Shown: in pieces, positions 9,488 to 18,059 of the stretch | Layout: each line of letters opens with the position of its first letter | Numbering within the stretch: position 1 is the stretch's first letter | Assembly: GCA_002067365.1 (NCBI GenBank) | Contig: MVRK01000023.1 | Location: forward strand, 1-61,450 | Origin: Methanosaeta sp. PtaU1.Bin060 | Lineage (GTDB): Archaea > Halobacteriota > Methanosarcinia > Methanotrichales > Methanotrichaceae | Direction: 5' to 3' | Length of the DNA stretch: 61,450 nt | The notes under the pieces: generated by a model | Seen by the model: only the letters and a program-made list of their open reading frames with translations | What the model was told of the DNA's origin: nothing | Database searches by the model: none | Translations under genes and position numbers: made by a program

Positions 9488-10687
9488 CTAACTCTGGAAG
9501 CTCTTCCAGCGGCCTTCGAGGTTCGGGTCCTTGAGTGTCTCCATCACGTAGTCGGCGAACTGGGTGCCAGTGGCACCGCTTGCGCGGCCGGTGATGACGA
9601 ATCTCTTCTCGAACTGGCCGCAGATGTCTAGGGCCATCTCGAAGCGCTTGGCCTGCTCGACTAAGCCGATGTGGCGCAGGAGCATCACGGCTGCGCGCAT
9701 CATGCTGGCGGGATCGGCATAAGATGCCCTGCCCTCCTGTACCATCCTCGGGGCTGAGCCGTGGATCGCCTCGAACATGGCGTACCTCTTGCCGATGTTG
9801 GCAGATCCTGCTGTGCCGACGCCGCCCTGAAACTCTGCTGCCTCATCCGTCAGGATGTCGCCGTAGAGGTTGGGAAGCACTATGACCTTGAAGTCCTTCC
9901 TGCGCTTCTCGTCCACTAGCTTGGCGGCCATGATATCCACGAACCAATCGTCGAACTGGATCTCTGGGTACTCCTTTGCCACGCGCCTGGCTGTCTCAAG
10001 GAACTTGCCGTCGGTGGTCTTGATGACATTCGCCTTTGTCACAGCCGAGACCCGTTTGATGCCGTTCTTCCTGGCGTACTCGAAGGCGAGGCGCACTATC
10101 CTCTCAGCGCCCTGGCTGGTGATGACCTTGAAGTCCACAGCCAGGTCGTCTGTGACGTTGAAGCCCTTGCTGCCTAGAACATACTCTCCCTCGGTATTCT
10201 CCCTGTAGAAGATCCAGTCGATTCCCTGCTCGGGAACCTTCACAGGCCGCACATTCGCGAAGAGGTCAAGCTCGCGGCGCATTGAGACATTGGCGCTCTC
10301 GAGGTTCGGCCAGGGGTCGCCCTTCTTCGGAGTTGTCAGGGGGCCTTTGAGGATCACGTGGCACTCCTTCAGGGCGGCCAGGGCATCCTCTGGCAGGGCC
10401 TTGTTGGCAGCCGCCCTCTCCTCGATGGTCAGGCCGGGTATGTCCCTGAGCTGGATTTTTCCTGCAGCGATCTCTTCTTGAAGGAGGTACTTCAGGACCC
10501 TGACAGCCTCGCGGGTGATGTAGGGGCCGATGCCGTCACCGCCTACTACTCCTACTACTATTGGTTTCAGCTGGCTGTAGTCAGCCCAGCCCTCGCCCGA
10601 CTTCATCTGCTCCACGCGCTTCAGCTGCTGCTCCAGCAGCTCTCTGAAGTGCTCCAATGCCCTATCGATGCCCTCAGTCTGGTTCAT
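9488..10687 (-). CDS. Isocitrate/isopropylmalate dehydrogenase family protein, probable isocitrate dehydrogenase
   Basis: 399 residues of the beta-decarboxylating dehydrogenase family: VVGGDGIGP start, substrate-binding SANVSMRRELDLFANVRPVKV, catalytic YRENTEGEY, VTKANVIK, metal-binding NLYGDILTDEAAEFQGG and the cofactor loop FEAIHGSAPRM. A Ser where isocitrate phosphate-site enzymes carry it (LESANVSMRR) favours isocitrate over isopropylmalate. It would feed 2-oxoglutarate synthesis by the partial oxidative TCA route used in Methanosarcinales. ATG 10687 is preferred because AGGTG lies 6 bp upstream; the in-frame GTG at 10696 overlaps that site. Cofactor preference is not clear. Confidence 0.8.
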   Translation of the reverse strand: MNQTEGIDRALEHFRELLEQQLKRVEQMKSGEGWADYSQLKPIVVGVVGGDGIGPYITREAVRVLKYLLQEEIAAGKIQLRDIPGLTIEERAAANKALPEDALAALKECHVILKGPLTTPKKGDPWPNLESANVSMRRELDLFANVRPVKVPEQGIDWIFYRENTEGEYVLGSKGFNVTDDLAVDFKVITSQGAERIVRLAFEYARKNGIKRVSAVTKANVIKTTDGKFLETARRVAKEYPEIQFDDWFVDIMAAKLVDEKRRKDFKVIVLPNLYGDILTDEAAEFQGGVGTAGSANIGKRYAMFEAIHGSAPRMVQEGRASYADPASMMRAAVMLLRHIGLVEQAKRFEMALDICGQFEKRFVITGRASGATGTQFADYVMETLKDPNLEGRWKSFQS

Positions 10688-10815
10688 GACGCACACCTAT
10701 TCCGCAGAGCTAGAGCGCCTGCTGGCAGATCAATCTTTTGCAGAAATGAATCGAGATGCGCTCATGGGAAATGCGGATTAGAAAAGGAGATCGGAATACG
10801 GACCAATCTCTACGG

Positions 10816-11502
10816 CTAGATCAGGCCTTTGGACTTCAGGATCGCCTTCATCTCGGAGAGTTCGATCTCGATTTTTTCAAATCTCTGATCCATATAATCC
10901 CTGAGGTCCCTCCTGGCATCCCTCACTTCATTGAGGGTATCCCTCTGGGTTTCGATCATCGTGTCCATCTTTCCGCCAAGATCGCGATTCCCTTCGCTTA
11001 TGGCGTTGCCTAGATCATGGTTCATTTCATTTATGGCATCGCAAAGATTGCGGTTGCCTTCGCTTATGGCACTGCGAAGATCACGGTTCCCTTCTTTTAT
11101 GGTGCCGCCAAGATCGTGGTTCCCTTCACTTATGGCGCTGTGAAGATCGCGGTTCCCTTCACTTATGGTTATAATAATCTCTTTTAAAAGTTCTATTCCT
11201 TGATCTAGTCGTGAGTCTGTCTCGCCCGCATCCACCGCCTTGTAGAAGCGGCTCAGTTCTCCTGTGGCATCAGAATATGTTCTTTCTATGGATGAAACCT
11301 GAATGAGGGTATTCTTGATATTGATGGCTTCCTCGAACCATCGCAGCCGCTCTTCTTCCCCTTCGGCTATGATTCTAACCTTTCCATCAGCCAGGTTTTC
11401 AACGAATCCCTTTAGACCAAGGGCGTTGGCTGTCTGGGCTACTCTTGCCCTGTAGCCGACTTTCTGGACATTGCCGGAGACCAGCGCCGTTAGTCGTTTC
11501 AT
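10816..11502 (-). CDS. Acylphosphatase domain fused to an 11-residue-repeat coiled-coil stalk
   Basis: Residues 1-90 are an acylphosphatase: SGNVQKVGYRARVAQTANALGLKGFVENLADGKVRI, with the catalytic Arg (YRAR) and Asn (VENLADG) positions kept; they hydrolyse carboxyl-phosphate bonds in the known family. Residues 113-178 hold six 11-residue units of the form I-S-E-G-N-R-D-L-x-x-A, then an amphipathic helix to the end. Hendecad repeats favour right-handed coiled coils. Free acylphosphatases are ~90 residues, so this is more than twice the normal length. The gene stands alone on the minus strand. The role of the stalk (oligomerisation or tethering) is inference. Confidence 0.85.
   Translation of the reverse strand: MKRLTALVSGNVQKVGYRARVAQTANALGLKGFVENLADGKVRIIAEGEEERLRWFEEAINIKNTLIQVSSIERTYSDATGELSRFYKAVDAGETDSRLDQGIELLKEIIITISEGNRDLHSAISEGNHDLGGTIKEGNRDLRSAISEGNRNLCDAINEMNHDLGNAISEGNRDLGGKMDTMIETQRDTLNEVRDARRDLRDYMDQRFEKIEIELSEMKAILKSKGLI
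10969..11166 (-). repeat. Six 33-bp coding repeats (hendecads)
   Basis: Six units encode ISEGNRDLxxA-type hendecads in the acylphosphatase fusion. On the plus strand they appear as repeated CCTTCGCTTATGGC-like blocks. Confidence 0.9.
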
Positions 11503-11671
11503 TTCTATAGATTTTGGACCTCTTCTTATTTGTCTTTTCTGTCCTTATTCTTGGGAGATCAGCAGGCTTTAAGCATGGCAACGGCCTTCTCACCTTCGAC
11601 AGAAATTGTGAATCTCAGGTGAGACGCATCTTGCCAAAGAAAGATATATTTTCCTGAACTCATCTCTCCTG

Positions 11672-12634
11672 ATGCCTCTTGTAATCGGTCATCGAGGCGC
11701 AAGATCTCTTGCTCCCGAGAACACCCTCGAAGGAATCAGGGTCGCAGCGCATTGCAGAGCAGACTGGGTCGAGGTGGACATCAGGCTCTCCCTAGATGGA
11801 GCCCTCGTGCTGATGCATGACGAGACAGTGGATCGAACCACCGGCGGCTCTGGCAGGGTCGAGGACCTCGATCTCGCAGGGCTGAAGGCCCTCGACCTGA
11901 ACGGCCAGAGGATTCCCACCCTCCAGGAGGCAGTGGCCACTGCCAGGGAACTTGGCATCTGCCTGGTGGTCGAGATGAAGGAGGAGGGCCTGGAGGAGCT
12001 GGTGGCCGAGGCCCTTAAGGGTAGCCAGGCCCTTGTCACATCCTTCTATCACTCAAGCCTGCGCGAGATCAAGGAGCTCTCCAGCCTGAAGACCGGCGTC
12101 ATCATCGCATCGCTCCCCGTGAAGCCCATCGAGCTTGCCCTCTGGGCCGGGGCCGACGCCATCTTTCCCAAAAGGGTCAATCCGAGGCTCTTCAAGGAGG
12201 CGCACCAGCATGGCCTGAAGGTATTTCCCTGGACTATCAACGAGAAGGACGAGGCCTCCTGGCTCTTGCGCCTCGGGGCCGATGGCCTGGTCACAGACGA
12301 TCCTTGCCTGATTCGAGCGGCTGCCGACCAGCCTATAAAAGGCACTGGAAAAGGCAACTGCGAATACTATCCATGCCATCACTTCGAAGGACAGGACTGC
12401 ACCCACTGCTTCTGTCCCCTCTACCCCTGCAAGGACTACGATCTAGGCAGATTCGTCAGAACTAAAAGGGGCAAGAGGGTCTGGACCTGCATAGACTGCA
12501 AGCTGGTACATGAGCCGATCATAGCGAAATACCTCACTGAGCACCCGCAGGCGACGACTGCCGAACTGAAGGCGCTGGAGAAATCCGGGGGATCGGGCTC
12601 AGAAGAGAATCGAATCGGAGCAAATCAAAAATGA
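11672..12634 (+). CDS. Glycerophosphodiester phosphodiesterase fused to a cysteine-rich small domain
   Basis: Residues ~1-220 are a GDPD TIM barrel: VIGHRGARSLAPENTLEGI (catalytic His, Arg), VEVDIRLSLDGALVLMHDETVDRTT (metal-binding Glu/Asp, catalytic His), LVVEMKEEG, FPWTINEKDEASWLLRLGADGLVTDDP. Such enzymes cleave glycerophosphodiesters to glycerol-phosphate and alcohol. Residues ~230-290 form a separate domain with at least eight Cys (CEYYPCHHF, CTHCFCPLYPC, CIDCKLVHEP), resembling the cysteine-rich small domain family (PF04071-like) thought to bind metal. The tail is a hydrophilic helix. The substrate in an organism with ether lipids is unknown. Confidence 0.88.
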   Translation: MPLVIGHRGARSLAPENTLEGIRVAAHCRADWVEVDIRLSLDGALVLMHDETVDRTTGGSGRVEDLDLAGLKALDLNGQRIPTLQEAVATARELGICLVVEMKEEGLEELVAEALKGSQALVTSFYHSSLREIKELSSLKTGVIIASLPVKPIELALWAGADAIFPKRVNPRLFKEAHQHGLKVFPWTINEKDEASWLLRLGADGLVTDDPCLIRAAADQPIKGTGKGNCEYYPCHHFEGQDCTHCFCPLYPCKDYDLGRFVRTKRGKRVWTCIDCKLVHEPIIAKYLTEHPQATTAELKALEKSGGSGSEENRIGANQK

Positions 12635-12690
12635 GAATGAATAGTGGGCCCTGATTTTTGGCTCACTACGTATACCACCTTCAATCCAAT

Positions 12691-14787
12691 TTAAGGCGAT
12701 TTCGCGGCCCTCATCCGCTTGACACGCCTCTCATGTCTGTGCATGATGGCAAGCGCGTCAGCTACCTCCTCAGGCGTCGAGAAGACCGGGATTCCCGCCT
12801 TCTCCATCTTTATGACTTCGGGCATGGCGAACTCCTTTCCTGCAACACAGGCGATTATGGGCTTGCCCTTGAAGTCGATGCCCTTCAGGCTCTCGACGTA
12901 GCTCTCCAGGATCTCGGCCTGCAGCACGACTATGAAGCTTCCCACCTCTTCGCTCTCCACGCCTATCTCGATGGTCTTCTTCACCACCTCTGCGTTCTGG
13001 CTGAATGTGTAATCCACAGGGTTCATCCCCCCGACGTAATCCGGGAGCAGCTCCTTCAGCCTATCCTTCAGCTCCGGCTCGAGATCCGCAAGCTGAAGGC
13101 CGTTATCGGTGATGGCATCAGCAGCGATGACGCCAAGAGAGCCCGCATAGGTTATTATGAATACGCCCTCCCTATCGGGCAGAGGCTGCTTGGAGATGGC
13201 GCGCGCCAGGTTGAACATGTGCTCATAGTCGCGAGCACGGATGATTCCTGACTGGCGGAAGACCTCGCTGAAGATCTGATCGTTGCCCGCGAGGGAGGCA
13301 GTGTGCGAGGCAACAGCCTTCTTTCCCGCCTCCGTTCGGCCAGATTTGAGGACTACTATCGGCTTTTGGAGAGTAATTCTGCTGGCAGAGTCGATGAACC
13401 GCCTCCCGGCCTTGACAGATTCGAGATACATGCAGATCACATCGATGTTCTCGTCGGTGCTCACCGTCTCCAGGATGTCAGTCTCATTGATGTCCAGCTT
13501 GTTGCCGATGGTGGCGATGATTCCGAAGTCCATGATGTGGCGCAGCCCCCACAGCATTCCCGCTGCGCAGACGCCTGCCTGGGAGATCAGGCCGATGTTC
13601 CCCTTGCTGAGGGCATCCACAAGGCCTATGGACTGCACCATGCTGCAGTGAGTGTTGATTATGCCTGAGCAGTTGGGACCAAGAAGCCTGACTCCGTACT
13701 TATCCGCGATCTCCTTCATCTGAAGCTCGATCTCTTTTCCCGCAAGGCCAAGCTCTGCGAAGCCTGCAGACTCCACGACGATGTAGCGCACTCCGCATTC
13801 GCAGCACTCCTCGACCACCTCAGGGGTCATGCCAGCTGAGACGAGGATGATCGCCACATCCACAGGCTCTGGAACATCGCTGATTCGCGGATAGGCCCTT
13901 ATCCCATAGATCTGGTCTGCCTTCGGGTTTATCGGATAGAGCCTCCCCTTGAATTCGTGTGTCACGAGGTTTGTGAAGACATTCCAGCCGAGCTTTCCGG
14001 GAGTCGCTGATGCTCCAATGACAGCAACGCTCTTCGGATAAAAGAGATCATGGAGATCGGATGCTTCCGGGGCATGCTTTGCCGAGGGCTGCGCAGGACG
14101 CGGCTCACCGAGGATTATCCTCGCGTCCACCACTGTATAGCCGTCGGGATATAGAAAGACCGGGTTCAGGTCCATCTCGGAGATCTGAGGGTTCTTCACA
14201 ACAATATCTGAGATCAGAAGCATCAATCTCTTCAATGCCTGGATGTCTGCTGAGTGTCCGCGAAAGCCCCTCAGGAGAACGCTGCCCTTGATCTCCTCGA
14301 TCATCTCATCTGCATCAGACTCGGTGATGGGAATGGACCTGAAGGAGACGTCCTTCAATACCTCGACGAAGACTCCGCCAAGGCCGAACATCAGCATCGG
14401 CCCGAAGGTGGCGTCCTGGGTCACGCCCACGATGGCTTCAATTCCAGGCTTCGCCATCCTCTGAACAGAGATGCCTGCCAGCTTCTTTCCCTGAAAGGCG
14501 CTGGAGATCTCCCGAAAGGCAGCTCGAACCTCTGCTGCGCTCTTCACGTCCAGCTTTACCCCGCCCGCGTCGGATTTGTGGACAACATCGGGTGAAAGAA
14601 CCTTCAGGGCCACTGGAGCGCCGATGGACTGGAAGATATCCACGGCCTCCTCCTCTGACCTCGCCACACGGGAACCCGTCGTTGAGATCCCGAAGCCTTC
14701 TAGTATGGCCTTGCTCTCGTGCTCCATCAGATAGGCCCTGCCCTCTGCCTGTGCCTGACCCATGATCACTCTTGCTTGTTCAGCCAT
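12691..14787 (-). CDS. ADP-forming acetate/acyl--CoA ligase, fused beta-alpha subunits
   Basis: 698 residues. The N-terminal half is an ATP-grasp beta part (ESKAILEGFGI, KVLSPDVVHKSDAGGV with the ATP-site Lys/His, SEMDLNPVFLY). The C-terminal half is the CoA-binding alpha part (FYPKSVAVIGASATPGKLG, GLISQAGVCAAGM and ASHTASLAG with the His that is phosphorylated in the family). The reaction is acyl-CoA + ADP + Pi = acid + CoA + ATP, reversible; acetate, aryl or branched acids are possible substrates. ATG 14787 follows GGGGATCGAA, favoured over a TTG at 14799. In an acetoclast it may salvage or activate organic acids beside the main AMP-forming enzyme. Confidence 0.9.
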   Translation of the reverse strand: MAEQARVIMGQAQAEGRAYLMEHESKAILEGFGISTTGSRVARSEEEAVDIFQSIGAPVALKVLSPDVVHKSDAGGVKLDVKSAAEVRAAFREISSAFQGKKLAGISVQRMAKPGIEAIVGVTQDATFGPMLMFGLGGVFVEVLKDVSFRSIPITESDADEMIEEIKGSVLLRGFRGHSADIQALKRLMLLISDIVVKNPQISEMDLNPVFLYPDGYTVVDARIILGEPRPAQPSAKHAPEASDLHDLFYPKSVAVIGASATPGKLGWNVFTNLVTHEFKGRLYPINPKADQIYGIRAYPRISDVPEPVDVAIILVSAGMTPEVVEECCECGVRYIVVESAGFAELGLAGKEIELQMKEIADKYGVRLLGPNCSGIINTHCSMVQSIGLVDALSKGNIGLISQAGVCAAGMLWGLRHIMDFGIIATIGNKLDINETDILETVSTDENIDVICMYLESVKAGRRFIDSASRITLQKPIVVLKSGRTEAGKKAVASHTASLAGNDQIFSEVFRQSGIIRARDYEHMFNLARAISKQPLPDREGVFIITYAGSLGVIAADAITDNGLQLADLEPELKDRLKELLPDYVGGMNPVDYTFSQNAEVVKKTIEIGVESEEVGSFIVVLQAEILESYVESLKGIDFKGKPIIACVAGKEFAMPEVIKMEKAGIPVFSTPEEVADALAIMHRHERRVKRMRAAKSP

Positions 14788-14940
14788 TTCGATCCCCAAA
14801 ACCGTGATTTTGTAGCTCTATCTCTATTCCAAACAAAGTATTGCCGATTATCGATCCTATGAATGCATCTCCTGTAGCTGTACTAATAAACATTTTGCAT
14901 CAAACTGGCATGAACTGCCTCGAATTCTGGCTCCAGAGCG

Positions 14941-15714
14941 ATGCGCTTATCTCGGATCAATGCCCAACAATTCTGCATGGACAAGGACATCGTTCAGGTC
15001 ATTCTCGAGAAGGAGCCATCCGTCAAGAACCCCATTCTGATAGAGGGATTCCCGGGAATCGGCCTGGTAGGCAACATCGCGAGCCAATACATCGTCACAG
15101 AGCTCGATATGACTTACCTCGGTGCCATGAGCTCCAGGTTCTTCCCGCCGCTGGCCGTCCTGATGGGCGGTGTGGTGAATATGCCTGTCAGAATCTATGA
15201 GGACGAGGGCAAGGGCATTGTGATCCTCACAGCGGACATACCTGTGCATCCTCTGGCGTCCTACGACATAGGAAAGGCGATAGTCTCATGGGCAGAATCC
15301 ATAAACGCCAAGCAGATGGTCTGTCTTGCGGGGATAACTGTAATGAGCGAGCAGCACAGGGTCTTTGGTGCAGCGAGCAAGAATGAGCTGCTCGACAGCA
15401 TAAAGGGGATGGCTGAGATCTTTGAGCTGGGAACGATCACTGGGATCACAGGCAGCATCATGAACGAGTGTCGCATCAGGAACCTCCCGGCGATATGTCT
15501 CCTCGGCGAGACGGCGAGCGCTGATCCGGACCCGAGGGCAGCAATTGCCACCATCGAGACCCTGAACAAGATCTATAGCCTTGGCGTCAGCACGACCAAA
15601 CTGGCTGAGCAGGCGGAGCAGATCGAGTCGCAGATGGCGCAGCTCGCCCAGCAGATGAAGGCCGCAACGCCAGAGGAACAACAACTTCCGAAAGAGTTCC
15701 CGATGTACGGGTGA
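14941..15714 (+). CDS. PAC2-family (proteasome-assembly-chaperone-like) protein
   Basis: 257 residues with the PAC2 signature ILIEGFPGIGLVGNIASQYIV and later GITVMSEQHRVFGAASKNELL and NECRIRNLPAICLLGETAS. The C-terminus is a Gln/Glu-rich helix. The family (COG2047-like) resembles eukaryotic proteasome-assembly chaperones, but archaeal function is not settled. The start is uncertain: ATG 14941, or ATG 14977 (MDKDIVQVILEK), which is where homology probably begins. DUF473 follows 6 bp after the stop. Confidence 0.85.
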   Translation: MRLSRINAQQFCMDKDIVQVILEKEPSVKNPILIEGFPGIGLVGNIASQYIVTELDMTYLGAMSSRFFPPLAVLMGGVVNMPVRIYEDEGKGIVILTADIPVHPLASYDIGKAIVSWAESINAKQMVCLAGITVMSEQHRVFGAASKNELLDSIKGMAEIFELGTITGITGSIMNECRIRNLPAICLLGETASADPDPRAAIATIETLNKIYSLGVSTTKLAEQAEQIESQMAQLAQQMKAATPEEQQLPKEFPMYG

Positions 15715-15720
15715 TGGCTC

Positions 15721-16110
15721 ATGATCTACATAGCGTTAACGGGAATTACACGGCATGTGATGAAGGAGCTTCTGGCTGCTCGAATCAGAACCCTGGAGAT
15801 CAGAAGCCCGAACAACTTCTTTACTCTGTTAAATGTTCAGCCTGGAGACGGGATTTTCATAACCGAGGCAAGCGCGCCTGATGTGCAGCCCGGAACCACC
15901 GGCCTCATAGCCAGGGTGAGGGGCATTCAGATTATAACTCACAGGGTCATCCAGTCGAGCGAGGATTACTACGAGGAGAGCGAGGCCCAGGCGGCGAGGA
16001 CGCAGCTGCAACTGGTGGCTGCCGGTAGAGTGAGAAAGGTTGCAGCTCACGAGGGGGGAACCCCGATGGTGCTGGATGTGGACGAAGTGAGGTACTGCGA
16101 CGCAAGATGA
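15721..16110 (+). CDS. DUF473 methanogen protein
   Basis: 129 residues beginning MIYIALTGITRHVMKELL, with TLEIRSPNNFFTLLNVQPGDGIFIT, typical of DUF473, a small protein of unknown function found mostly in methanogens. Beta-rich, no membrane segment. It forms a two-gene unit with the PAC2 gene. Confidence 0.85.
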   Translation: MIYIALTGITRHVMKELLAARIRTLEIRSPNNFFTLLNVQPGDGIFITEASAPDVQPGTTGLIARVRGIQIITHRVIQSSEDYYEESEAQAARTQLQLVAAGRVRKVAAHEGGTPMVLDVDEVRYCDAR

Positions 16111-16132
16111 GCTGATAAAATCGGCTGTATCG

Positions 16133-16173
16133 CTCTCTTTTTCTCTTCTGCTTCTTTTTATCTTGTCCTCTCT
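16133..16173 (+). terminator. Pyrimidine/T-rich tract after DUF473
   Basis: CTCTCTTTTTCTC and CTTCTTTTTATC runs begin about 20 bp after the stop. They fit an archaeal oligo-T terminator for the PAC2-DUF473 unit. Confidence 0.5.
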
Positions 16174-16767
16174 TTCATGATCAGCTGATGGTAATTTGAT
16201 TGCGATTTTCGATATCATGCTCGATGGCGGTCCCGACGTCGGCTGCTCGAAACTGATAAAACCGACCAAAAATATTATTGTAAATAATATAACCTGTATC
16301 AAATAAGGTCCCCGAATCCTGCTGTCTCTGAACTCTCACTTTCTTCTGTCGGATAATAAATCCAAAATATCTTAAGTAAATAATTCAATTAATTATGTGA
16401 AAAACCAAAAAATTCAGAATATTAGATCAATACAAAAATATTCATATATAACGATTCTCAGTAATTTATTTATTAACGAATATTACAAAATATTATGTTG
16501 TAATGATACTAATCTTAAATATATGATATAGTATTATCATAACAAAACAATGGAATATGGTGATAAATTAACAATATTTAATAATATATAGTTGTCTAAT
16601 ATTATTTTTGGTTTTAGGGATTAGTTTCTCCTCAGTCTTAAAAATCAATTAATCCATGTTGTTTTATAAATTATGATTTCGGGTAAAAAGTCAATAGGTT
16701 TTGCCTGGTATTCTTGTTTATAAAAATATAACGATTTTCAGGCTCGCAGATACTGTTTTAGTATAGT

Positions 16768-16868
16768 CTATGTGAATGAATCCCCCTCCGAATAGGAATT
16801 CGCTCTTGAGAGCATTTTCCAAGTCGCTAAGCATGAGGATGGGCGCTGAAAGGCCCGTATTCACATAG
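16768..16868 (+). ncRNA. Candidate structured RNA, closed by a perfect 10-bp stem
   Basis: CTATGTGAAT (16768-16777) pairs exactly with ATTCACATAG (16859-16868). Inside are a hairpin GGAA/TTCC with inner GCTC/GAGC (16795-16820; a symmetric 3x3 internal loop and a TTGA tetraloop) and a second hairpin GGGC/GCCC (16841-16856). The region is GC-richer than its AT-rich surroundings. A TATA-like TTTATAAAAATATA lies at 16717-16730. I recognise no known family and no clear C/D or H/ACA boxes. The strand is chosen from the TATA position and is not certain. Confidence 0.45.
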
Positions 16869-16953
16869 TGTTTGGTATAATGATCCTATCAAAAATGGAT
16901 CTCAGATCGACCGAGCAACTTTATACCTATAGTTTATAAGAAAAGATGCTGGG

Positions 16954-17003
16954 TGGAGGTCTCATACAGATGTCTTACATATCTTCTTGGTCGCAGACCT
17001 CCA
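16954..17003 (+). ncRNA. Second candidate structured element, closed by a perfect 9-bp stem
   Basis: TGGAGGTCT (16954-16962) pairs exactly with AGACCTCCA (16995-17003) around a 32-nt loop. A TATA-like AGTTTATAAG is at 16931-16940. It lies 85 bp after the first candidate. It could be an independent RNA, part of the same transcript, or a terminator-like hairpin. Confidence 0.35.
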
Positions 17004-17294
17004 AGAGAGATAATTCACAAAAATTAAATGTGTACATATAAAATTAATATTTAGGAAAACATTTTGATTATAAAACCAAAAAATTTATTGTCAAAATAAT
17101 TTTTACATATAACTAAATAGTAAAATTCTTGTACATATTTCTATATATAAAAATTAAAAGTTTTTCTCTGCTGATTTAATATATTATTATTTTACATATA
17201 CGTGGTTTAAATAACTAAATTAAAAATTTATATTTTAAACAACAATCCGAAATTTATGTTTATATATTCCTGAAATGAAAGTGAGAGATCAATT

Positions 17295-18059
17295 TTAACT
17301 AAAACCTTTAATAAATTTGCTTATGCAAAACTTCAGATCGGGATGGTATCCTCCTTCAAGCACAGCAAATCGCCTCCCTTCGCAGCGCTCTGAGCCTTCA
17401 GATATCATTCTGCCGATCATCTCGTAATCATCGGTTGTGAGAAGTCCGCCCCAGTCCTCGATATAGGTGTCGAATCCAGCAGATACTCCGATGACGTCAT
17501 AATCGAAGCCCAGGAGTGCCTCCTCAATCTGCTTCATGTAGCCGTAAGAATCCATGCTCAAATAATCGAAGTTCTTGTCGACTGATCCAGGATTCACGAT
17601 CCTCACGCCGCTGTCTCCGCGAAAGATGCTGACCGTCCCATCGCCGAAATGAAGATCTATGTCGATTATCAGAACTCGCGCAGCCCTCTGCATGATCCGC
17701 CTCACAGCGATGGCCATGTTGTTGAAGAAACACAATCCCCATGCCCTGCTGGCAGAGGCGTGATGTCCCGGCGGCCTGATCAGGGCAAAAGCGGGCTCGC
17801 CCGCCAGGCCCAGTTCGGCTGCGGCAATCGCGCCGCCTGCCGCCCATGATGCTGTCTCATAAAGGCCGCGGCGCCGCACATTTGTTACGTGTTCCATGCC
17901 ATGAACCCTGCGAATGTCCTCCTCTGCGGCCGGGCTGGGCTCAATGAAATCATATCCCGATCTCATCAGCTCCAGAGCAGGATTCCTGACTCTGTCGGGA
18001 TTCTCAACAGGGTTCGTTTGATAGCGCTCTTCAAACCTCCGGCTGTATATTATCTTCAT
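17295..18059 (-). CDS. Histone-deacetylase-family (AcuC-like) amidohydrolase
   Basis: 254 residues with the HDAC-fold motifs in order: MKIIYSRRFEERYQTNPVENPDR, ALIRPPGHHA (catalytic His pair), GLCFFNNMAIA, LIIDIDLHFGDGT (zinc Asp/His), GVSAGFD (zinc Asp) and LEGGYH. Members deacetylate protein lysines or small acetylated amines. It is short for the family but keeps the zinc and charge-relay residues. Its substrate could be acetyl-lysine in chromatin protein or metabolic enzymes, or an acetylpolyamine; sequence does not decide. It lies 116 bp downstream of the SAM synthetase gene on the same strand. Confidence 0.9.
   Translation of the reverse strand: MKIIYSRRFEERYQTNPVENPDRVRNPALELMRSGYDFIEPSPAAEEDIRRVHGMEHVTNVRRRGLYETASWAAGGAIAAAELGLAGEPAFALIRPPGHHASASRAWGLCFFNNMAIAVRRIMQRAARVLIIDIDLHFGDGTVSIFRGDSGVRIVNPGSVDKNFDYLSMDSYGYMKQIEEALLGFDYDVIGVSAGFDTYIEDWGGLLTTDDYEMIGRMISEGSERCEGRRFAVLEGGYHPDLKFCISKFIKGFS

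Larger units (their letters stand above)
16111..17294. other. 1.2-kb AT-rich convergent gap holding two stem-closed elements
   Basis: Both flanking genes end here (DUF473 on plus, HDAC-like on minus), so neither needs a promoter in the gap. Most of it is very AT-rich with no coding frame. Two islands of higher GC, 16768-16868 and 16954-17003, are each closed by perfect inverted repeats and have TATA-like sequences upstream. A perfect 7-bp-arm hairpin is at 16522-16541 (TATGATA/TATCATA). TACATAT occurs four times at 17033, 17104, 17132 and 17193. Confidence 0.6.

Noticed and set aside
16381-17290. CRISPR array in the AT-rich gap
   Set aside because: No regular repeat-spacer unit; the repeated heptamers and 16-bp motifs are irregularly spaced.
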